64,000 nucleotides of DNA, taken from NCBI GenBank assembly GCA_045541375.1, contig JAZQJB010000144.1, positions 138,562-202,561 on the forward strand, read 5' to 3'. The notes beneath the pieces were generated by a model. That model saw only the letters and a program-made list of their open reading frames with translations, had not been told where the DNA came from and did no database searches. Position numbers and translations under genes: made by a program. Numbering within the stretch: position 1 is the first letter of the stretch; each line of letters begins with the position of its first letter. Source of the DNA: CAG-390 sp045541375. GTDB lineage: Bacteria; Bacillota; Clostridia; Oscillospirales; CAG-272. Below are positions 34,015 to 43,454 of the stretch, in pieces.

Positions 34015-34266
34015 ATGAAAGAATTTACTTACACTACTAAAGGAACTTGCTCCAGAGCAATCGAAATTACCATTGATGACAACTCCATTATCACTTCTGT
34101 GAAATTCGTAGGCGGATGTAGCGGTAACACTCAGGGCGTTGCAGCGCTTGTTAAGGGGATGTCGGTTGAGGAAGCTATAAGCAGACTTGAAGGCATAAAA
34201 TGCGGTCCCAGACCCACATCTTGCCCCGATCAGCTCGCTACCGCTCTCAAGGAAAACGCACTTTAA
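34015..34266 (+). CDS. TSCPD domain-containing protein (TIGR03905 family)
   Basis: 83 aa. GCSGNTQGV and KCGPRPTSCPDQLA contain the TSCPD motif, found also at the C-terminus of some B12-dependent ribonucleotide reductases. The free-standing TIGR03905 form is common in Clostridia and has no known function; the cysteines may bind metal. It is cotranscribed with htpG and followed by a terminator. Confidence 0.85.
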   Translation: MKEFTYTTKGTCSRAIEITIDDNSIITSVKFVGGCSGNTQGVAALVKGMSVEEAISRLEGIKCGPRPTSCPDQLATALKENAL

Positions 34267-34280
34267 TTCAAATTAAAATA

Positions 34281-34310
34281 AAAAAGAGCCTTATCGGCTC
34301 TTTTTATTTT
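34281..34310. terminator. Bidirectional terminator between TSCPD gene and divIC
   Basis: AAAAAGAGCC and GGCTCTTTTT flank a five-base loop, with a poly-T on each strand. It serves the htpG unit (plus) and the long sporulation/stringent operon (minus). Confidence 0.9.
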
Positions 34311-34633
34311 TCAGGATCTGAGTAATAAATAATTTCCTCCGGCAACACCAAGCCAAGCTTTTCACGGGCAATGCGAATGATCATGCTTTTATCATTTTTC
34401 GGAGCTTGAATAAGATACTCCAATTCATCAAGGTGCTCCTGGGTCTTATCGATTTGCTGTTCTACGCTCTCGGTTTCTTTCAGTATATCACTATACTCCA
34501 TCAAGGAATTAGCGGTAACGATCAAAAGCAAAATAATAACTATTATAGCTGCAATCTTAACAAATATCCCGGCTTTTGACATTGGTGAATCCTTGAAGAA
34601 TTCTCTCTTTTTTACGTTAAATTGTTCATTCAT
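34304..34633 (-). CDS. divIC: Septum formation initiator protein (DivIC/FtsB-like)
   Basis: 109 aa. The cytoplasmic N-terminus is followed by one membrane helix (about 24-44), then a coiled-coil (about 48-80) and a short C-terminal domain with IRIAREKLGLVLPEEIIYY, the FtsB/DivIC signature. It works with FtsL and DivIB at the division septum. It is the last gene of the yabM-to-divIC block, as in Bacillus. Confidence 0.88.
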   Translation of the reverse strand: MNEQFNVKKREFFKDSPMSKAGIFVKIAAIIVIILLLIVTANSLMEYSDILKETESVEQQIDKTQEHLDELEYLIQAPKNDKSMIIRIAREKLGLVLPEEIIYYSDPEK

Positions 34634-34643
34634 TTATACTACC

Positions 34644-35207
34644 TCAAATATGTTCAAGCAAGCCCGTTTGCTTGACTTTATCCAAATCTTTATATCTGCT
34701 TCGGGTATACCTTTCGATAAGCAATCTCTGCATTCGCTTTCGAAATACATTTACTATACGAATCAAAACACGATAAATACATCGAGCTAATAACAAGGCA
34801 GGCGATAATAATAAGCAAACGGCATTATTAATAGCCCAAAGCACTAATCCAATAACAAGAAGCACTGTTCTTTTGAATATCAAAATGCCTAAAGCAAACC
34901 CAATCAAAAGTAAAGGAATACTTATAAAGCGAAAAACACCGCTATTGGTTAAAAATGACACTGAAAGTAACGCTGACGCAATGATTACTATTCCCTCAAC
35001 ATCTGATACAGTCTGCGGCTTTCCGGTGCAATACATAAACTCAGAAATGAAATTTTTAAGTTTTTTAATGCCGTAATGACGGTAAATTAAAGGAAGAGCA
35101 AGAATAGCTAAAAATACGCAGTGTATAACGGCTGAAATTACTCCGAATATAACACAATTAACAATGTAGCTGATAATCGCTTCATTCTCATAAAGTGTAA
35201 TATTCAT
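34644..35207 (-). CDS. yabQ: Spore cortex biosynthesis protein YabQ
   Basis: 187 aa with about five membrane helices and a basic C-terminus. The region SEFMYCTGKPQ is consistent with YabQ, but the assignment rests mainly on position: yabP overlaps it by 4 bases upstream and divIC follows 10 bases downstream, the B. subtilis order. YabQ is needed for spore cortex formation and sits in the forespore outer membrane. Confidence 0.85.
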   Translation of the reverse strand: MNITLYENEAIISYIVNCVIFGVISAVIHCVFLAILALPLIYRHYGIKKLKNFISEFMYCTGKPQTVSDVEGIVIIASALLSVSFLTNSGVFRFISIPLLLIGFALGILIFKRTVLLVIGLVLWAINNAVCLLLSPALLLARCIYRVLIRIVNVFRKRMQRLLIERYTRSRYKDLDKVKQTGLLEHI

Positions 35208-35482
35208 TCAGATCTCCGAAGCCATCTCTTTTTGATCGGTCTTTCAGAAATATAATTCAAACCATTTATAGTACCGCTGACTGTTGCCATACCGTTTTCG
35301 AGATCAAGCAAATCAATCGATAGCGACTCTCCGATCACCTCCAAATCTCCCAATGCGGTTGAAAACAGAACAGAAAGATCGTCAAAATTCAGTATCTGTT
35401 TTACACCATTCAGTTTGAGAGTCTTTCGCGATACCAAAGTAAGAGTATGCTCCATTGAGCTCCTATCGTATGTATTATTCAA
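35204..35482 (-). CDS. yabP: Sporulation protein YabP
   Basis: 92 aa. HTLTLVSRKTLKLNGV followed by VLFSTALGDLEVIGESL matches YabP/YqfC family proteins, which form part of the forespore envelope machinery. It overlaps yabQ by 4 bases (ATGA). It is the direct marker that this organism can sporulate. Confidence 0.9.
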   Translation of the reverse strand: MNNTYDRSSMEHTLTLVSRKTLKLNGVKQILNFDDLSVLFSTALGDLEVIGESLSIDLLDLENGMATVSGTINGLNYISERPIKKRWLRRSE

Positions 35483-35531
35483 AATATCACCTCACTTTAA
35501 TAGTATATATTCAAGCGAAGTAATAATTATG

Positions 35532-35774
35532 TCAGTCTACGACTTCGTACAGATCGCCGGCAGAATCCTTACCTACTGTTTCCTTGATCTCTTTAACTCT
35601 TACAGTTAGAGAACGCTGGCCAAAGCGAACAGTGATCAAATCTCCGATCTTGACGTCATAGGAAGCTTTTGCAGGCTTACCGTTAACGGTTACAAGATCA
35701 CCGTCGCAAGCATCGTTCGCTACAGTTCTTCTTTTAATAATTCTTGAAACCTTTAAATATTTATCAAGTCGCAT
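35532..35774 (-). CDS. rqcP: S4-domain RNA-binding protein RqcP (YabO)
   Basis: 80 aa from the ATG at 35774, with AAGGAGG upstream. The N-terminus MRLDKYLKVSRIIKRRTVA is the S4 fold. RqcP works with RqcH in ribosome-associated quality control, helping C-terminal alanine tailing of stalled peptides. It lies between mazG and yabP, the Bacillus position of yabO. Confidence 0.9.
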   Translation of the reverse strand: MRLDKYLKVSRIIKRRTVANDACDGDLVTVNGKPAKASYDVKIGDLITVRFGQRSLTVRVKEIKETVGKDSAGDLYEVVD

Positions 35775-35785
35775 ATCATACCTCC

Positions 35786-36595
35786 TTAATTCTCGGATCG
35801 ATGCTTGATACGATCCCAAATTGCATCAAGTTCCGCCATCGAGAGTGTTGTAATATCTTTATTCTCCGATATCACTTCTTCCTCAAGAACAGAGAACCTT
35901 CTGATAAACTTTTCACTTGCTCTTGTAAGAGATTCTTCAGCATCTATACCAAGTTTTCTTGCAAGACTGACAGCAGTAAACAGAAGATCTCCAAATTCTT
36001 CGTCGATGTCAGATTTTACTCCCGAAGCAATTGCTACCTTGAGCTCATTTGTTTCTTCTTCAAGCTTTACAAGAACCTCATCTGCGTCAGCAAAATCGAA
36101 GAAAGGCGCTCTTTTTCCGATCTTCTGTGCTCTCATCAGTGCCGGAAGCGCAGGAGGAACAGACTGAAGCTTGGAGGTAACGGTATTACGTTGCTTTTCC
36201 TCTGTTTTTATCTTTTCCCAATTATCAAGTACAACATCGGATGTTTCAGCAATTACACTACCAAAAACGTGAGGGTGGCGATGCACAAGTTTCGAGCAGA
36301 TATCGTGGACTATATCACTCATATCGGCTCTTCCCTCTTCACGCTCAAGCTCAGCGTGAAAAACCACCTGCCACAAAAGATCTCCCAGCTCCTCGCGCAT
36401 AAGGGCAGGATCATCTTTATCAATGGCCTCAATGACCTCATAAGTTTCTTCTATAATGTCTTTTCTGATGGACTTATGTGTTTGTTCTCTATCCCAAGGG
36501 CAACCGCCGTCAGCTCTCAGCAGCTTTGCCAACAAACATAAATCTTCAAAAGTATATTTCTCGCTTTTTGTGGCGAGATATTTAAATTCATTCAT
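35786..36595 (-). CDS. mazG: Nucleoside triphosphate pyrophosphohydrolase MazG
   Basis: 269 aa from the ATG at 36595, which has TAGGA about 8 bases upstream; an in-frame ATG at 36604 is possible. Two MazG domains are present: GGCPWDREQTHKSI with EETYEVIEAI and EELGDLLWQVVFHA in the first, and KLEEETNELKVAI with DEEFGDLLFTAVSLA in the second. It hydrolyses dNTPs and NTPs. The Bacillus YabN homologue has an extra N-terminal methylase domain that is absent here. Confidence 0.92.
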   Translation of the reverse strand: MNEFKYLATKSEKYTFEDLCLLAKLLRADGGCPWDREQTHKSIRKDIIEETYEVIEAIDKDDPALMREELGDLLWQVVFHAELEREEGRADMSDIVHDICSKLVHRHPHVFGSVIAETSDVVLDNWEKIKTEEKQRNTVTSKLQSVPPALPALMRAQKIGKRAPFFDFADADEVLVKLEEETNELKVAIASGVKSDIDEEFGDLLFTAVSLARKLGIDAEESLTRASEKFIRRFSVLEEEVISENKDITTLSMAELDAIWDRIKHRSEN

Positions 36596-36605
36596 AGTTT
36601 TCATC

Positions 36606-38243
36606 CTATTCTTTGATTAATTTTATTTTCACCAGTATTGCGGCGATTTTTTGGCCAAAAGGTAATCCAATAATATCGGGAGCACGTACCGCCCCAATCA
36701 ACATTGCCAATATCGCGTAAGAAATTACCGCCCAAGCAATCGAAATAAATAATGAAAATATATCGCTTGCGCTGATTTGCGCGATATAACGATACATTAT
36801 CGCCGCAGACGTAACAGATATAAACGTTGCTATAAGCGACTTGACAATTTGGTTGAATTTTAGTCTATGCGGTGTATATACTATAACGAATATCAGATCT
36901 GCAAGAAATATCGTGAAAGTGCAAGCAATTGTGCTGATAGGTGCTCCCATAACTCCAAGATTTGAGCCGACCAAAAAATATTCGGCAATAATCTTTACCA
37001 ATGCACCTATTGCCATAGAAATTATCGGAAACACCGGTCTCATATACGCCTGCAGAACAGCGTTCAAGACGGTTATCAAGCATGAAAATACTATTGCGAC
37101 AGATAAAACAGTCAACAGAGGCGCAGCAAAGTTACAAGCCTCTTTTTCTCCCGGATAAAGAAGGAGTAAAATCTGCTTTGAAAACACTGCAAGGCCGGCT
37201 GAAGCAGGAATCGCCAGCATTGCGCACATTTTTACTGCAGAAGAAAAGAAACGCTCAGATGCCGCAGTATGTCCCGAAGTAACAGATGAAGTGAGTGACG
37301 GAATAAGTGAAATGGCCACCGGCGCTATCAAAGCAGGAGGAAGATTAAACAAAGGAATTGCGAGATTGGTGTAACTGCTATACAATGTAACTGCAGCATC
37401 ATTTGACATACCGGCATCTATCAACCTGTTCGTAATCAAAGCAGTATCAGCCAAACCTGTTAAGCTTGTTATACAAGATGAAATGGTTATCGGGAACGCT
37501 ATAAAAAACAAGTTTCGCGTAATCTTTGCGATTCTGTCAGTAGACTCGTCGTTGCAGCCACAATAATCTTTCGGTGATCTCTTATTGAAAATAATTAAGC
37601 GTAAAAGCAAAAACACTAGGGAAATGAGAACTCCGGCGGAAAGTCCGGTTACAGCAGCAGCTGCTGCCACGGACGGTTCTCCTGATTTATTAACGACAAA
37701 CAAAGCAAAAGCAATACCCAAAAAGAGTTTACCAAGCGACTCCAATAACTGCGAAGCAGCGGTTGGGCCCATCATTTTAAACCCTTGAAAATACCCTCTG
37801 ATCCCTCCGGAAAGACAGATAAATAAGAGAGTTGGGGAAATAGCTTTTACAGCAAGCGCAGCATCTCTTATGCCAATAAAATCCGAATAAGCATCGGCTC
37901 CAAAGTACAACACCGCTGTGCAAAGTGCGCCAAGTATAGCGAAGCATACCATCGCTACAGAAAACGTTTTAACTGCGTTTGATCTTTTTCCTTCGGTGAT
38001 ATTCTTGGAAACCAATATAGACAATGCCACAGGCAGTCCCGCTGCAGAAATCGAATTCAACAACATATAAATGTTATAAGCGGCAGAAAAGTATGCCATA
38101 CCGTCGATTCCAACGATACCGATGATCGGAATTTTAAAAAACAATCCAATCACTTTGCAAATCAACGTTGATGCAGTGAGAAGAATAATGCTGTTTACCA
38201 ATCCGCCACCACGCCCGGACTTTTGTTCTATGCCAGTATGCAC
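36606..38243 (-). CDS. Polysaccharide/lipid flippase of the SpoVB/YabM (MOP) family
   Basis: 545 aa from a GTG at 38243, chosen because GGAGG lies 5 bases upstream; an earlier TTG frame is less likely. It has about 14 membrane helices typical of the MOP/MATE-like flippases. ILLTASTLICKVIGLFFKIP and YFSAAYNIYMLLNSISAAGLP are the SpoVB/MurJ-type N-terminus. It probably flips lipid-linked wall precursors, perhaps during cortex formation, as its position beside mazG and yabPQ implies. Confidence 0.88.
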   Translation of the reverse strand: MHTGIEQKSGRGGGLVNSIILLTASTLICKVIGLFFKIPIIGIVGIDGMAYFSAAYNIYMLLNSISAAGLPVALSILVSKNITEGKRSNAVKTFSVAMVCFAILGALCTAVLYFGADAYSDFIGIRDAALAVKAISPTLLFICLSGGIRGYFQGFKMMGPTAASQLLESLGKLFLGIAFALFVVNKSGEPSVAAAAAVTGLSAGVLISLVFLLLRLIIFNKRSPKDYCGCNDESTDRIAKITRNLFFIAFPITISSCITSLTGLADTALITNRLIDAGMSNDAAVTLYSSYTNLAIPLFNLPPALIAPVAISLIPSLTSSVTSGHTAASERFFSSAVKMCAMLAIPASAGLAVFSKQILLLLYPGEKEACNFAAPLLTVLSVAIVFSCLITVLNAVLQAYMRPVFPIISMAIGALVKIIAEYFLVGSNLGVMGAPISTIACTFTIFLADLIFVIVYTPHRLKFNQIVKSLIATFISVTSAAIMYRYIAQISASDIFSLFISIAWAVISYAILAMLIGAVRAPDIIGLPFGQKIAAILVKIKLIKE

Positions 38244-38303
38244 GACTTCCTCCGAAAACAATTCTCTCTTATACTATATGCTTTTCCTTGATAATTATGA
38301 GTA

Positions 38304-39224
38304 TTAAATAAATTCATGAAAAAGCGAATCCGGCGAAAGATATTCTTTGCTTATTGGAGTAAAATCAGAAATAGATTCAAGAAAATCCTGCGCTCTGTAA
38401 TAGTACTCGCTGGTTTTCGGAACAAGCGGTAAAATTTCATCGAGATAAGGCTTAAGCATCCCGATTTCATAAGCCATAGTTGAATCTATTGATACTTTTG
38501 CCCTATGAAAATATGGATAAATATTATCATCCTCATTCTTCCTGACACTTTTCCAAAGCTCAAACGTAAATTCCGGCGAAGCTTCTCTACGGTAGAAATC
38601 ACGAACTATTCTTCTAAACAAACGAAGATCCACGCACGGAAATATTCTGTTTCCCGATTGAAGATTCTTCATTACGTTGATATATACCGATGTAGTCGGA
38701 TAAGCATTCAGTAAAGTGTAAACATTCGGATAAAAGACTTGAATACCTTCAAAAAGAAATATATCTCTATCATCTACCGGGATGAATCGAGGCTCGCCTC
38801 TTGTGCCTGACTTGAAATCGTAGGTCGGAACTTCAACGATATTCTCGTCATCATCAAAAATCTCACGAATAGTTAAAGCTAGTTCTTTAGTATCTATGGT
38901 ATCGGGAGAATCAAAATCTATCTCGCCGTTACCCGAACGCTCCCTTAATACTTTTCTGTCGAAATAATAATCGTCTATTGATATAACATGAACACGCTTG
39001 CCGTGTTCTTCAAGAAGTGAAGTAAGAATTTTCGCCGTTGTCGTTTTTCCTGCACACGTAGGTCCGCAAAGAGCTATCGCTTTAACAGCTTGTCCATGAA
39101 ACCTGCCGTGAGATACATGAAGATCGTCATAAATCTCTATAAGCTGAGAGTTAAATGCTGCATCTGAATCAAGAACACATTTTTTCGCTTGTTCTTGGGT
39201 TAAATATCTGTTAATTTGGATCAT
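38304..39224 (-). CDS. Nucleoside kinase (uridine kinase/phosphoribulokinase family)
   Basis: 306 aa. Walker A GPTCAGKTTTA is at about residues 54-64, followed by VISIDDYYFDR, DFDSPDTIDT and FLFEGIQVFYP, as in uridine kinases. An N-terminal extension of about 45 residues precedes the kinase domain, similar to the TGS-less Udk-like nucleoside kinases of Clostridia. It phosphorylates a nucleoside or related alcohol. GAGG precedes the ATG. It sits between hemZ and the flippase gene. Confidence 0.82.
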   Translation of the reverse strand: MIQINRYLTQEQAKKCVLDSDAAFNSQLIEIYDDLHVSHGRFHGQAVKAIALCGPTCAGKTTTAKILTSLLEEHGKRVHVISIDDYYFDRKVLRERSGNGEIDFDSPDTIDTKELALTIREIFDDDENIVEVPTYDFKSGTRGEPRFIPVDDRDIFLFEGIQVFYPNVYTLLNAYPTTSVYINVMKNLQSGNRIFPCVDLRLFRRIVRDFYRREASPEFTFELWKSVRKNEDDNIYPYFHRAKVSIDSTMAYEIGMLKPYLDEILPLVPKTSEYYYRAQDFLESISDFTPISKEYLSPDSLFHEFI

Positions 39225-39247
39225 TTATTCCTCACAAACACTCGTTA

Positions 39248-40735
39248 TTAATTTATCGGATTATCGATAAAGAATTTATCAATTCCTTCGATCATCTCGG
39301 AGCAACCGTCTTTCTGCAGATACTCATAAGGATACTTAGGATTGAAAATTCTCTTGATCACAGGTTTTTTAACGCCCGGGATGCCAAGATTTACAAGTTT
39401 TGTAACTGCACCTGCGCCTGCGGAAAGTATCGAATGTACTTCTTCCATCATATAAATATTATATCTGCCTTCATAGCCCGGTAAAGAGAAACCTACGTTC
39501 TCAAAGTTACCAACCGTATTTTTCTGTCGATACATATAATACGGGATATATCCGTTTTCACGGGATTTGATTTGAGCATAATCAACACATTTACCTGCAT
39601 CTCCTCCGCGAAGCGAATATACGTTACTCTGACGCCACGCAGCCGATCGCTTGACGCAGAAAGTATGTACAGTAATATTCTCAGGTTGCAGCGCCATAAT
39701 ACCATCCATAGAAGCTGAGAACCTCTGGAAAGTGTCTCCGGGCAAGCCTGCTATAAGGTCTGTATTGATAGCTTCTATGCCAACCTCACGAGCCGCGTTA
39801 TAGGCACGGTAAAAGTCTTCGACCGTATGAGAGCGACCGATTCCTTGAAGAACTTCTTCACAAAGAGTCTGAGGATTTACACTGATTCTGCCAACGCCAT
39901 ATTCTTTAATGACCTGAAGCTTTTCTTTTGTGATTGTATCGGGTCTTCCAGATTCACAAGTAAATTCCTCAATATTTCTACCAGCAATTCCCTCAGCCAA
40001 AACGTCAAGAAGTTTCCTGAGCTGATCAGGTTCGAGAATAGAGGGCGTTCCACCGCCAATATAAACAGTTTTGATATTCAAGCCGTGTCTGTCAATTGCA
40101 TCAAACAGTGCTTTAAGATCCAACACTAATCTATCGATATACTCCGGAATAAGCGAAAGCAGCTTCTCTGAAGTATAGCAAACAAAAGAGCAATACTGGC
40201 ACCTCGTAGGGCAAAAAGGTATTGATACGTAAATACTGCAATCAGACGGCGAAGGTGTTCCGATGATTTTCTGTTCATGCAAAGCTACCTCTGTTGCCAA
40301 ATTTGCTTTTTTTGCATAAAGCAGATAATCAGACATCAGCTGTCTCTTTACTCTTGTCTTGCTCATTCCCATAGCAAGCATTTCAGTTGCAACCTTTGTG
40401 GGACGCACTCCGGTTAAAACACCCCAAGTAGGGCGATATTCAAGTAATTTTCCAAGAGCACCAGCTACCGAAGCACCAACTGCGATCTTTTTGCATCGTT
40501 CATCAGTTAGATCGGGACGAATAACGGCCTCTTTCTCGCACTCTGCACTATTAGAACCGAGCTTAACGAATGTATTAACCGAATAACCATTTTCAGTTTT
40601 ATTGACAGATACAGTCAGCTCCGGTACATCATCTCCGGGTTCTTCGTCGTCCGGAAACGTTGAACCGGGAAAAAATATCATACACAGAGTCTGAACATAG
40701 TATCTGTTGATATCGCCTTGAATATGCAATATCAT
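39248..40735 (-). CDS. hemZ: Coproporphyrinogen III oxidase-like radical SAM protein HemZ
   Basis: 495 aa. The radical SAM cysteine motif is CPTRCQYC. YIGGGTPSIL, RISVNPQTL and NTDLIAGLPGDT are the HemN/HemZ signature segments. HemZ is the anaerobic oxygen-independent enzyme family of heme synthesis, but many Clostridia with hemZ lack a full heme pathway, so the exact reaction is unproven. The start ATG has GGAGG, and it overlaps dtd by 4 bases. Confidence 0.9.
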   Translation of the reverse strand: MILHIQGDINRYYVQTLCMIFFPGSTFPDDEEPGDDVPELTVSVNKTENGYSVNTFVKLGSNSAECEKEAVIRPDLTDERCKKIAVGASVAGALGKLLEYRPTWGVLTGVRPTKVATEMLAMGMSKTRVKRQLMSDYLLYAKKANLATEVALHEQKIIGTPSPSDCSIYVSIPFCPTRCQYCSFVCYTSEKLLSLIPEYIDRLVLDLKALFDAIDRHGLNIKTVYIGGGTPSILEPDQLRKLLDVLAEGIAGRNIEEFTCESGRPDTITKEKLQVIKEYGVGRISVNPQTLCEEVLQGIGRSHTVEDFYRAYNAAREVGIEAINTDLIAGLPGDTFQRFSASMDGIMALQPENITVHTFCVKRSAAWRQSNVYSLRGGDAGKCVDYAQIKSRENGYIPYYMYRQKNTVGNFENVGFSLPGYEGRYNIYMMEEVHSILSAGAGAVTKLVNLGIPGVKKPVIKRIFNPKYPYEYLQKDGCSEMIEGIDKFFIDNPIN

Positions 40736-41205
40736 ATCGAACCTCCCGATCTTGGCGCACGCAGCGCCGCACTGTCAAGAATAAGTGTCACCGGACCATC
40801 ATTACATATATCAACTTTCATATCTGCGCCAAAAATACCTGTACCGACATGTGGCACGTTTTCCTTGAGTTTTTCAACAAAATAATCGTACATTTCAGAA
40901 GCTACCGCAGGCTTTTCCGCACCCATAAAATCAGGACGATTGCCTCTTCTGCAATTTCCTAAAAGTGTAAAATTAGATATTGCCAGAACCTCTCCTCCAA
41001 TATCAGAGAGCGAACGATTCATCTTTCCTTCTTCGTCGCAAAATATACGTAATGAGGGGATTTTCTTTATAATGGCATCAGCATCTTCTTTTGTATCACC
41101 AGCGGCAACACCCAAAAGAAGAAGTAAGCCTTGTGAGCACTTGCCAACACTTGCGCCGTCGACAGTTACTTCAGCGCTTAAAACTCTTTGAATAACTGCA
41201 ATCAT
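40732..41205 (-). CDS. dtd: D-aminoacyl-tRNA deacylase
   Basis: 157 aa. The N-terminus MIAVIQRVLSAEVTV, the SNFTLLG variant of the SQFTL motif and NDGPVTLILD (GPVT motif) identify DTD. It hydrolyses D-aminoacyl-tRNA and glycyl-tRNA(Ala). SNFTL carries N in place of the usual Q. It starts one base after the relA stop and overlaps hemZ by 4 bases, so the three are translationally linked. Confidence 0.95.
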   Translation of the reverse strand: MIAVIQRVLSAEVTVDGASVGKCSQGLLLLLGVAAGDTKEDADAIIKKIPSLRIFCDEEGKMNRSLSDIGGEVLAISNFTLLGNCRRGNRPDFMGAEKPAVASEMYDYFVEKLKENVPHVGTGIFGADMKVDICNDGPVTLILDSAALRAPRSGGSI

Positions 41206-43443
41206 TTATGAAAAACCTCTTGAAACATTTTTAATATCTTTCAATGAATTCAATCTTGAAACAATTGAATTATAATGGTCGATATTCTTACATCCAACCT
41301 TAACGTCAATTATGATCGTATTATCAGCTCTGGTCTGAGAATTGATCTGTAATATCGAAACTCTCATATCAGCAAGAGTGCTTGTGATATTCGCAATGAG
41401 CGAAATTGTATTATCTGCAATAATACGAACAAGCGCCTCATATACGCTTCCACCTTGCTCACCTACAGCACTCTGTTCCCATTCAACAGGCAGCCATCTG
41501 TTAGCGTGTTCAAGATCACGCATACCTTGCTTTACGTTCGGGCAGTCACGTTTGTGAACGGATATTCCGTATCCTTTGGTAATAAATCCAATAATATCAT
41601 CACCGGGTAAGGGATTACAGCATTTTGCAAATTTAACAGAGCACCCAACCTCACCGTCAACCACAACGCCACTGTTATTCTTGACGTTTCTCGGCTTCTT
41701 GGATACCTGAACTTGAGATACGTCAGTTACGGCTATCTCCGGTTCTTCAGGCTTTACAACGCGCTCAAACTCATCACGAAGCTTTAGTGCGATCTTTGAA
41801 ATAGCAAGACCACCATAACCGAGTGTGTTGTAAAGGTCCTCAACGTTCATAAATCCAGTTCTTGAACCAACGGCCGAACAAACCTCAACGAACTGCGCCT
41901 CGGTATAACTTCTTCCAAAACGCTTGAATTCAGCTTCGAGCGCGGCACGACCTACCAGAATATTATCTGCGCGCTTCTCTTTCTTAAACCAAGCACGGAT
42001 CTTGGTTCTTGCCTCACTCGTCTTAACGATCTTTAACCAATCTCGGCTCGGACCCTTAGACGCCGATGACGTGATGATCTCAACGATTTCACCGTTCTGA
42101 GGGACACGATCAATCGGTACGATCATACCGTTTATCTTCGCCCCGGTCATTTTGTTACCTACAGCAGAGTGAATTGCATATGCAAAGTCGATAACTGTAG
42201 AACCATAAGGCAAAGCAATTACGTCGCCTTTGGGGGTAAAGACGTAAGTTTCATCGTGGAACACGTCGGTTTTGAGCGCCTGCATAAACTCATCGGGATC
42301 TCGCGCTTCATCCTCTGTCTCGATAAGTCTTGCGATCCATTCAAGCTTCTTATCAAGATCCATTCCGGACTTTTCACCGCTCTTGTACTTCCAATGGGCT
42401 GCTACACCGTATTCAGCGATCTGATGCATTTCGCGGGTTCTGATCTGAACCTCAAAAGGAATACCGTCACGACCGATTACAGTTGTATGGAGAGAGCGGT
42501 ACATATTGGGCTTAGGAGTAGAAATATAGTCTTTGAATCTACCGGGAATTGAATTAAACTTCTCGTGAATGATTCCAAGCACAGTATAACACTCAAGCTC
42601 AGTATTAACGATAATTCTTAGAGCATAGAAGTCATATATCTCATCAAAACTCTTGTTTTGGGTATACATCTTCTTATAGATACTGTATACTGTCTTGATT
42701 CTTCCCTCAAGACGATAGTCAATAGCATATTCTTTTAGCTTTTCCGATACAAGAGATCTGATGTTTCCGATAAAATCCTGATTCTGACCGTATTTTCTCT
42801 CAATATCACTCTTTACTTCTTCATATCCGATTGGATCAAGATAATAGAGTCCGAGGTTCTCGAGCTCTTGCTTTACACGCTGCATACCAAGCCTATGAGC
42901 AAGAGGAGCAAATACCTGCATAGTCTCAAGCGCTGTAACTCTCTGCTTCTTTTCCGGCTTAGCATTCAATGTACGCATATTATGCAATCTGTCGCAAAGC
43001 TTAATGAAAATTACTCTGATATCCTTTGACATAGCAAGAAGCATTTTTCGCAAATTTTCTATGTGTGCTTCTTCCTTATCTTCAATCTCAAGAGTAACCA
43101 TTTTTGTCAAACCGTCAACAATTATTGCCACAGACTGACCAAACAATTTTTCAATCTCAGCAAGATTGGTTTTATCCGCGCAATCTTCAACCGTGTCATG
43201 AAGAAGCGCAGCGCATATAGAATCGCTGTCAAGCTCAAGCCCGGCAACTATTTCGGCAACAGCAAGAGGATGGGAGATATAAGGCTCACCGCTTGCTCTG
43301 AACTGTCCATCGTGTAGCGCAAAGGCATAATTATACGCTTGCTGGATCTTATCTATGTTATAGTTTTTTCCCGTACCTGCAAGAATTCCAAGCAGGCGAT
43401 CAATCCCGGAACCGGATTGAATGATCTCATTTCTGTTCTCCAT
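41206..43443 (-). CDS. relA: Bifunctional (p)ppGpp synthetase/hydrolase (RelA/SpoT)
   Basis: 745 aa, the usual long Rsh length. The HD hydrolase domain has SHPLAVAEIVAGLELD and LLHDTVEDC. The synthetase domain includes YRSLHTTVIGRDG and FEVQIRTREMHQIAEYG. TGS (VFTPKGDVIALPYGSTV) and C-terminal ACT domains follow. It makes and degrades the alarmone (p)ppGpp. AAGGAG lies upstream. It is 11 bases downstream of recJ, the common Clostridia arrangement without an apt gene between. Confidence 0.95.
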   Translation of the reverse strand: MENRNEIIQSGSGIDRLLGILAGTGKNYNIDKIQQAYNYAFALHDGQFRASGEPYISHPLAVAEIVAGLELDSDSICAALLHDTVEDCADKTNLAEIEKLFGQSVAIIVDGLTKMVTLEIEDKEEAHIENLRKMLLAMSKDIRVIFIKLCDRLHNMRTLNAKPEKKQRVTALETMQVFAPLAHRLGMQRVKQELENLGLYYLDPIGYEEVKSDIERKYGQNQDFIGNIRSLVSEKLKEYAIDYRLEGRIKTVYSIYKKMYTQNKSFDEIYDFYALRIIVNTELECYTVLGIIHEKFNSIPGRFKDYISTPKPNMYRSLHTTVIGRDGIPFEVQIRTREMHQIAEYGVAAHWKYKSGEKSGMDLDKKLEWIARLIETEDEARDPDEFMQALKTDVFHDETYVFTPKGDVIALPYGSTVIDFAYAIHSAVGNKMTGAKINGMIVPIDRVPQNGEIVEIITSSASKGPSRDWLKIVKTSEARTKIRAWFKKEKRADNILVGRAALEAEFKRFGRSYTEAQFVEVCSAVGSRTGFMNVEDLYNTLGYGGLAISKIALKLRDEFERVVKPEEPEIAVTDVSQVQVSKKPRNVKNNSGVVVDGEVGCSVKFAKCCNPLPGDDIIGFITKGYGISVHKRDCPNVKQGMRDLEHANRWLPVEWEQSAVGEQGGSVYEALVRIIADNTISLIANITSTLADMRVSILQINSQTRADNTIIIDVKVGCKNIDHYNSIVSRLNSLKDIKNVSRGFS

Positions 43444-43454
43444 GGAACAACTCC

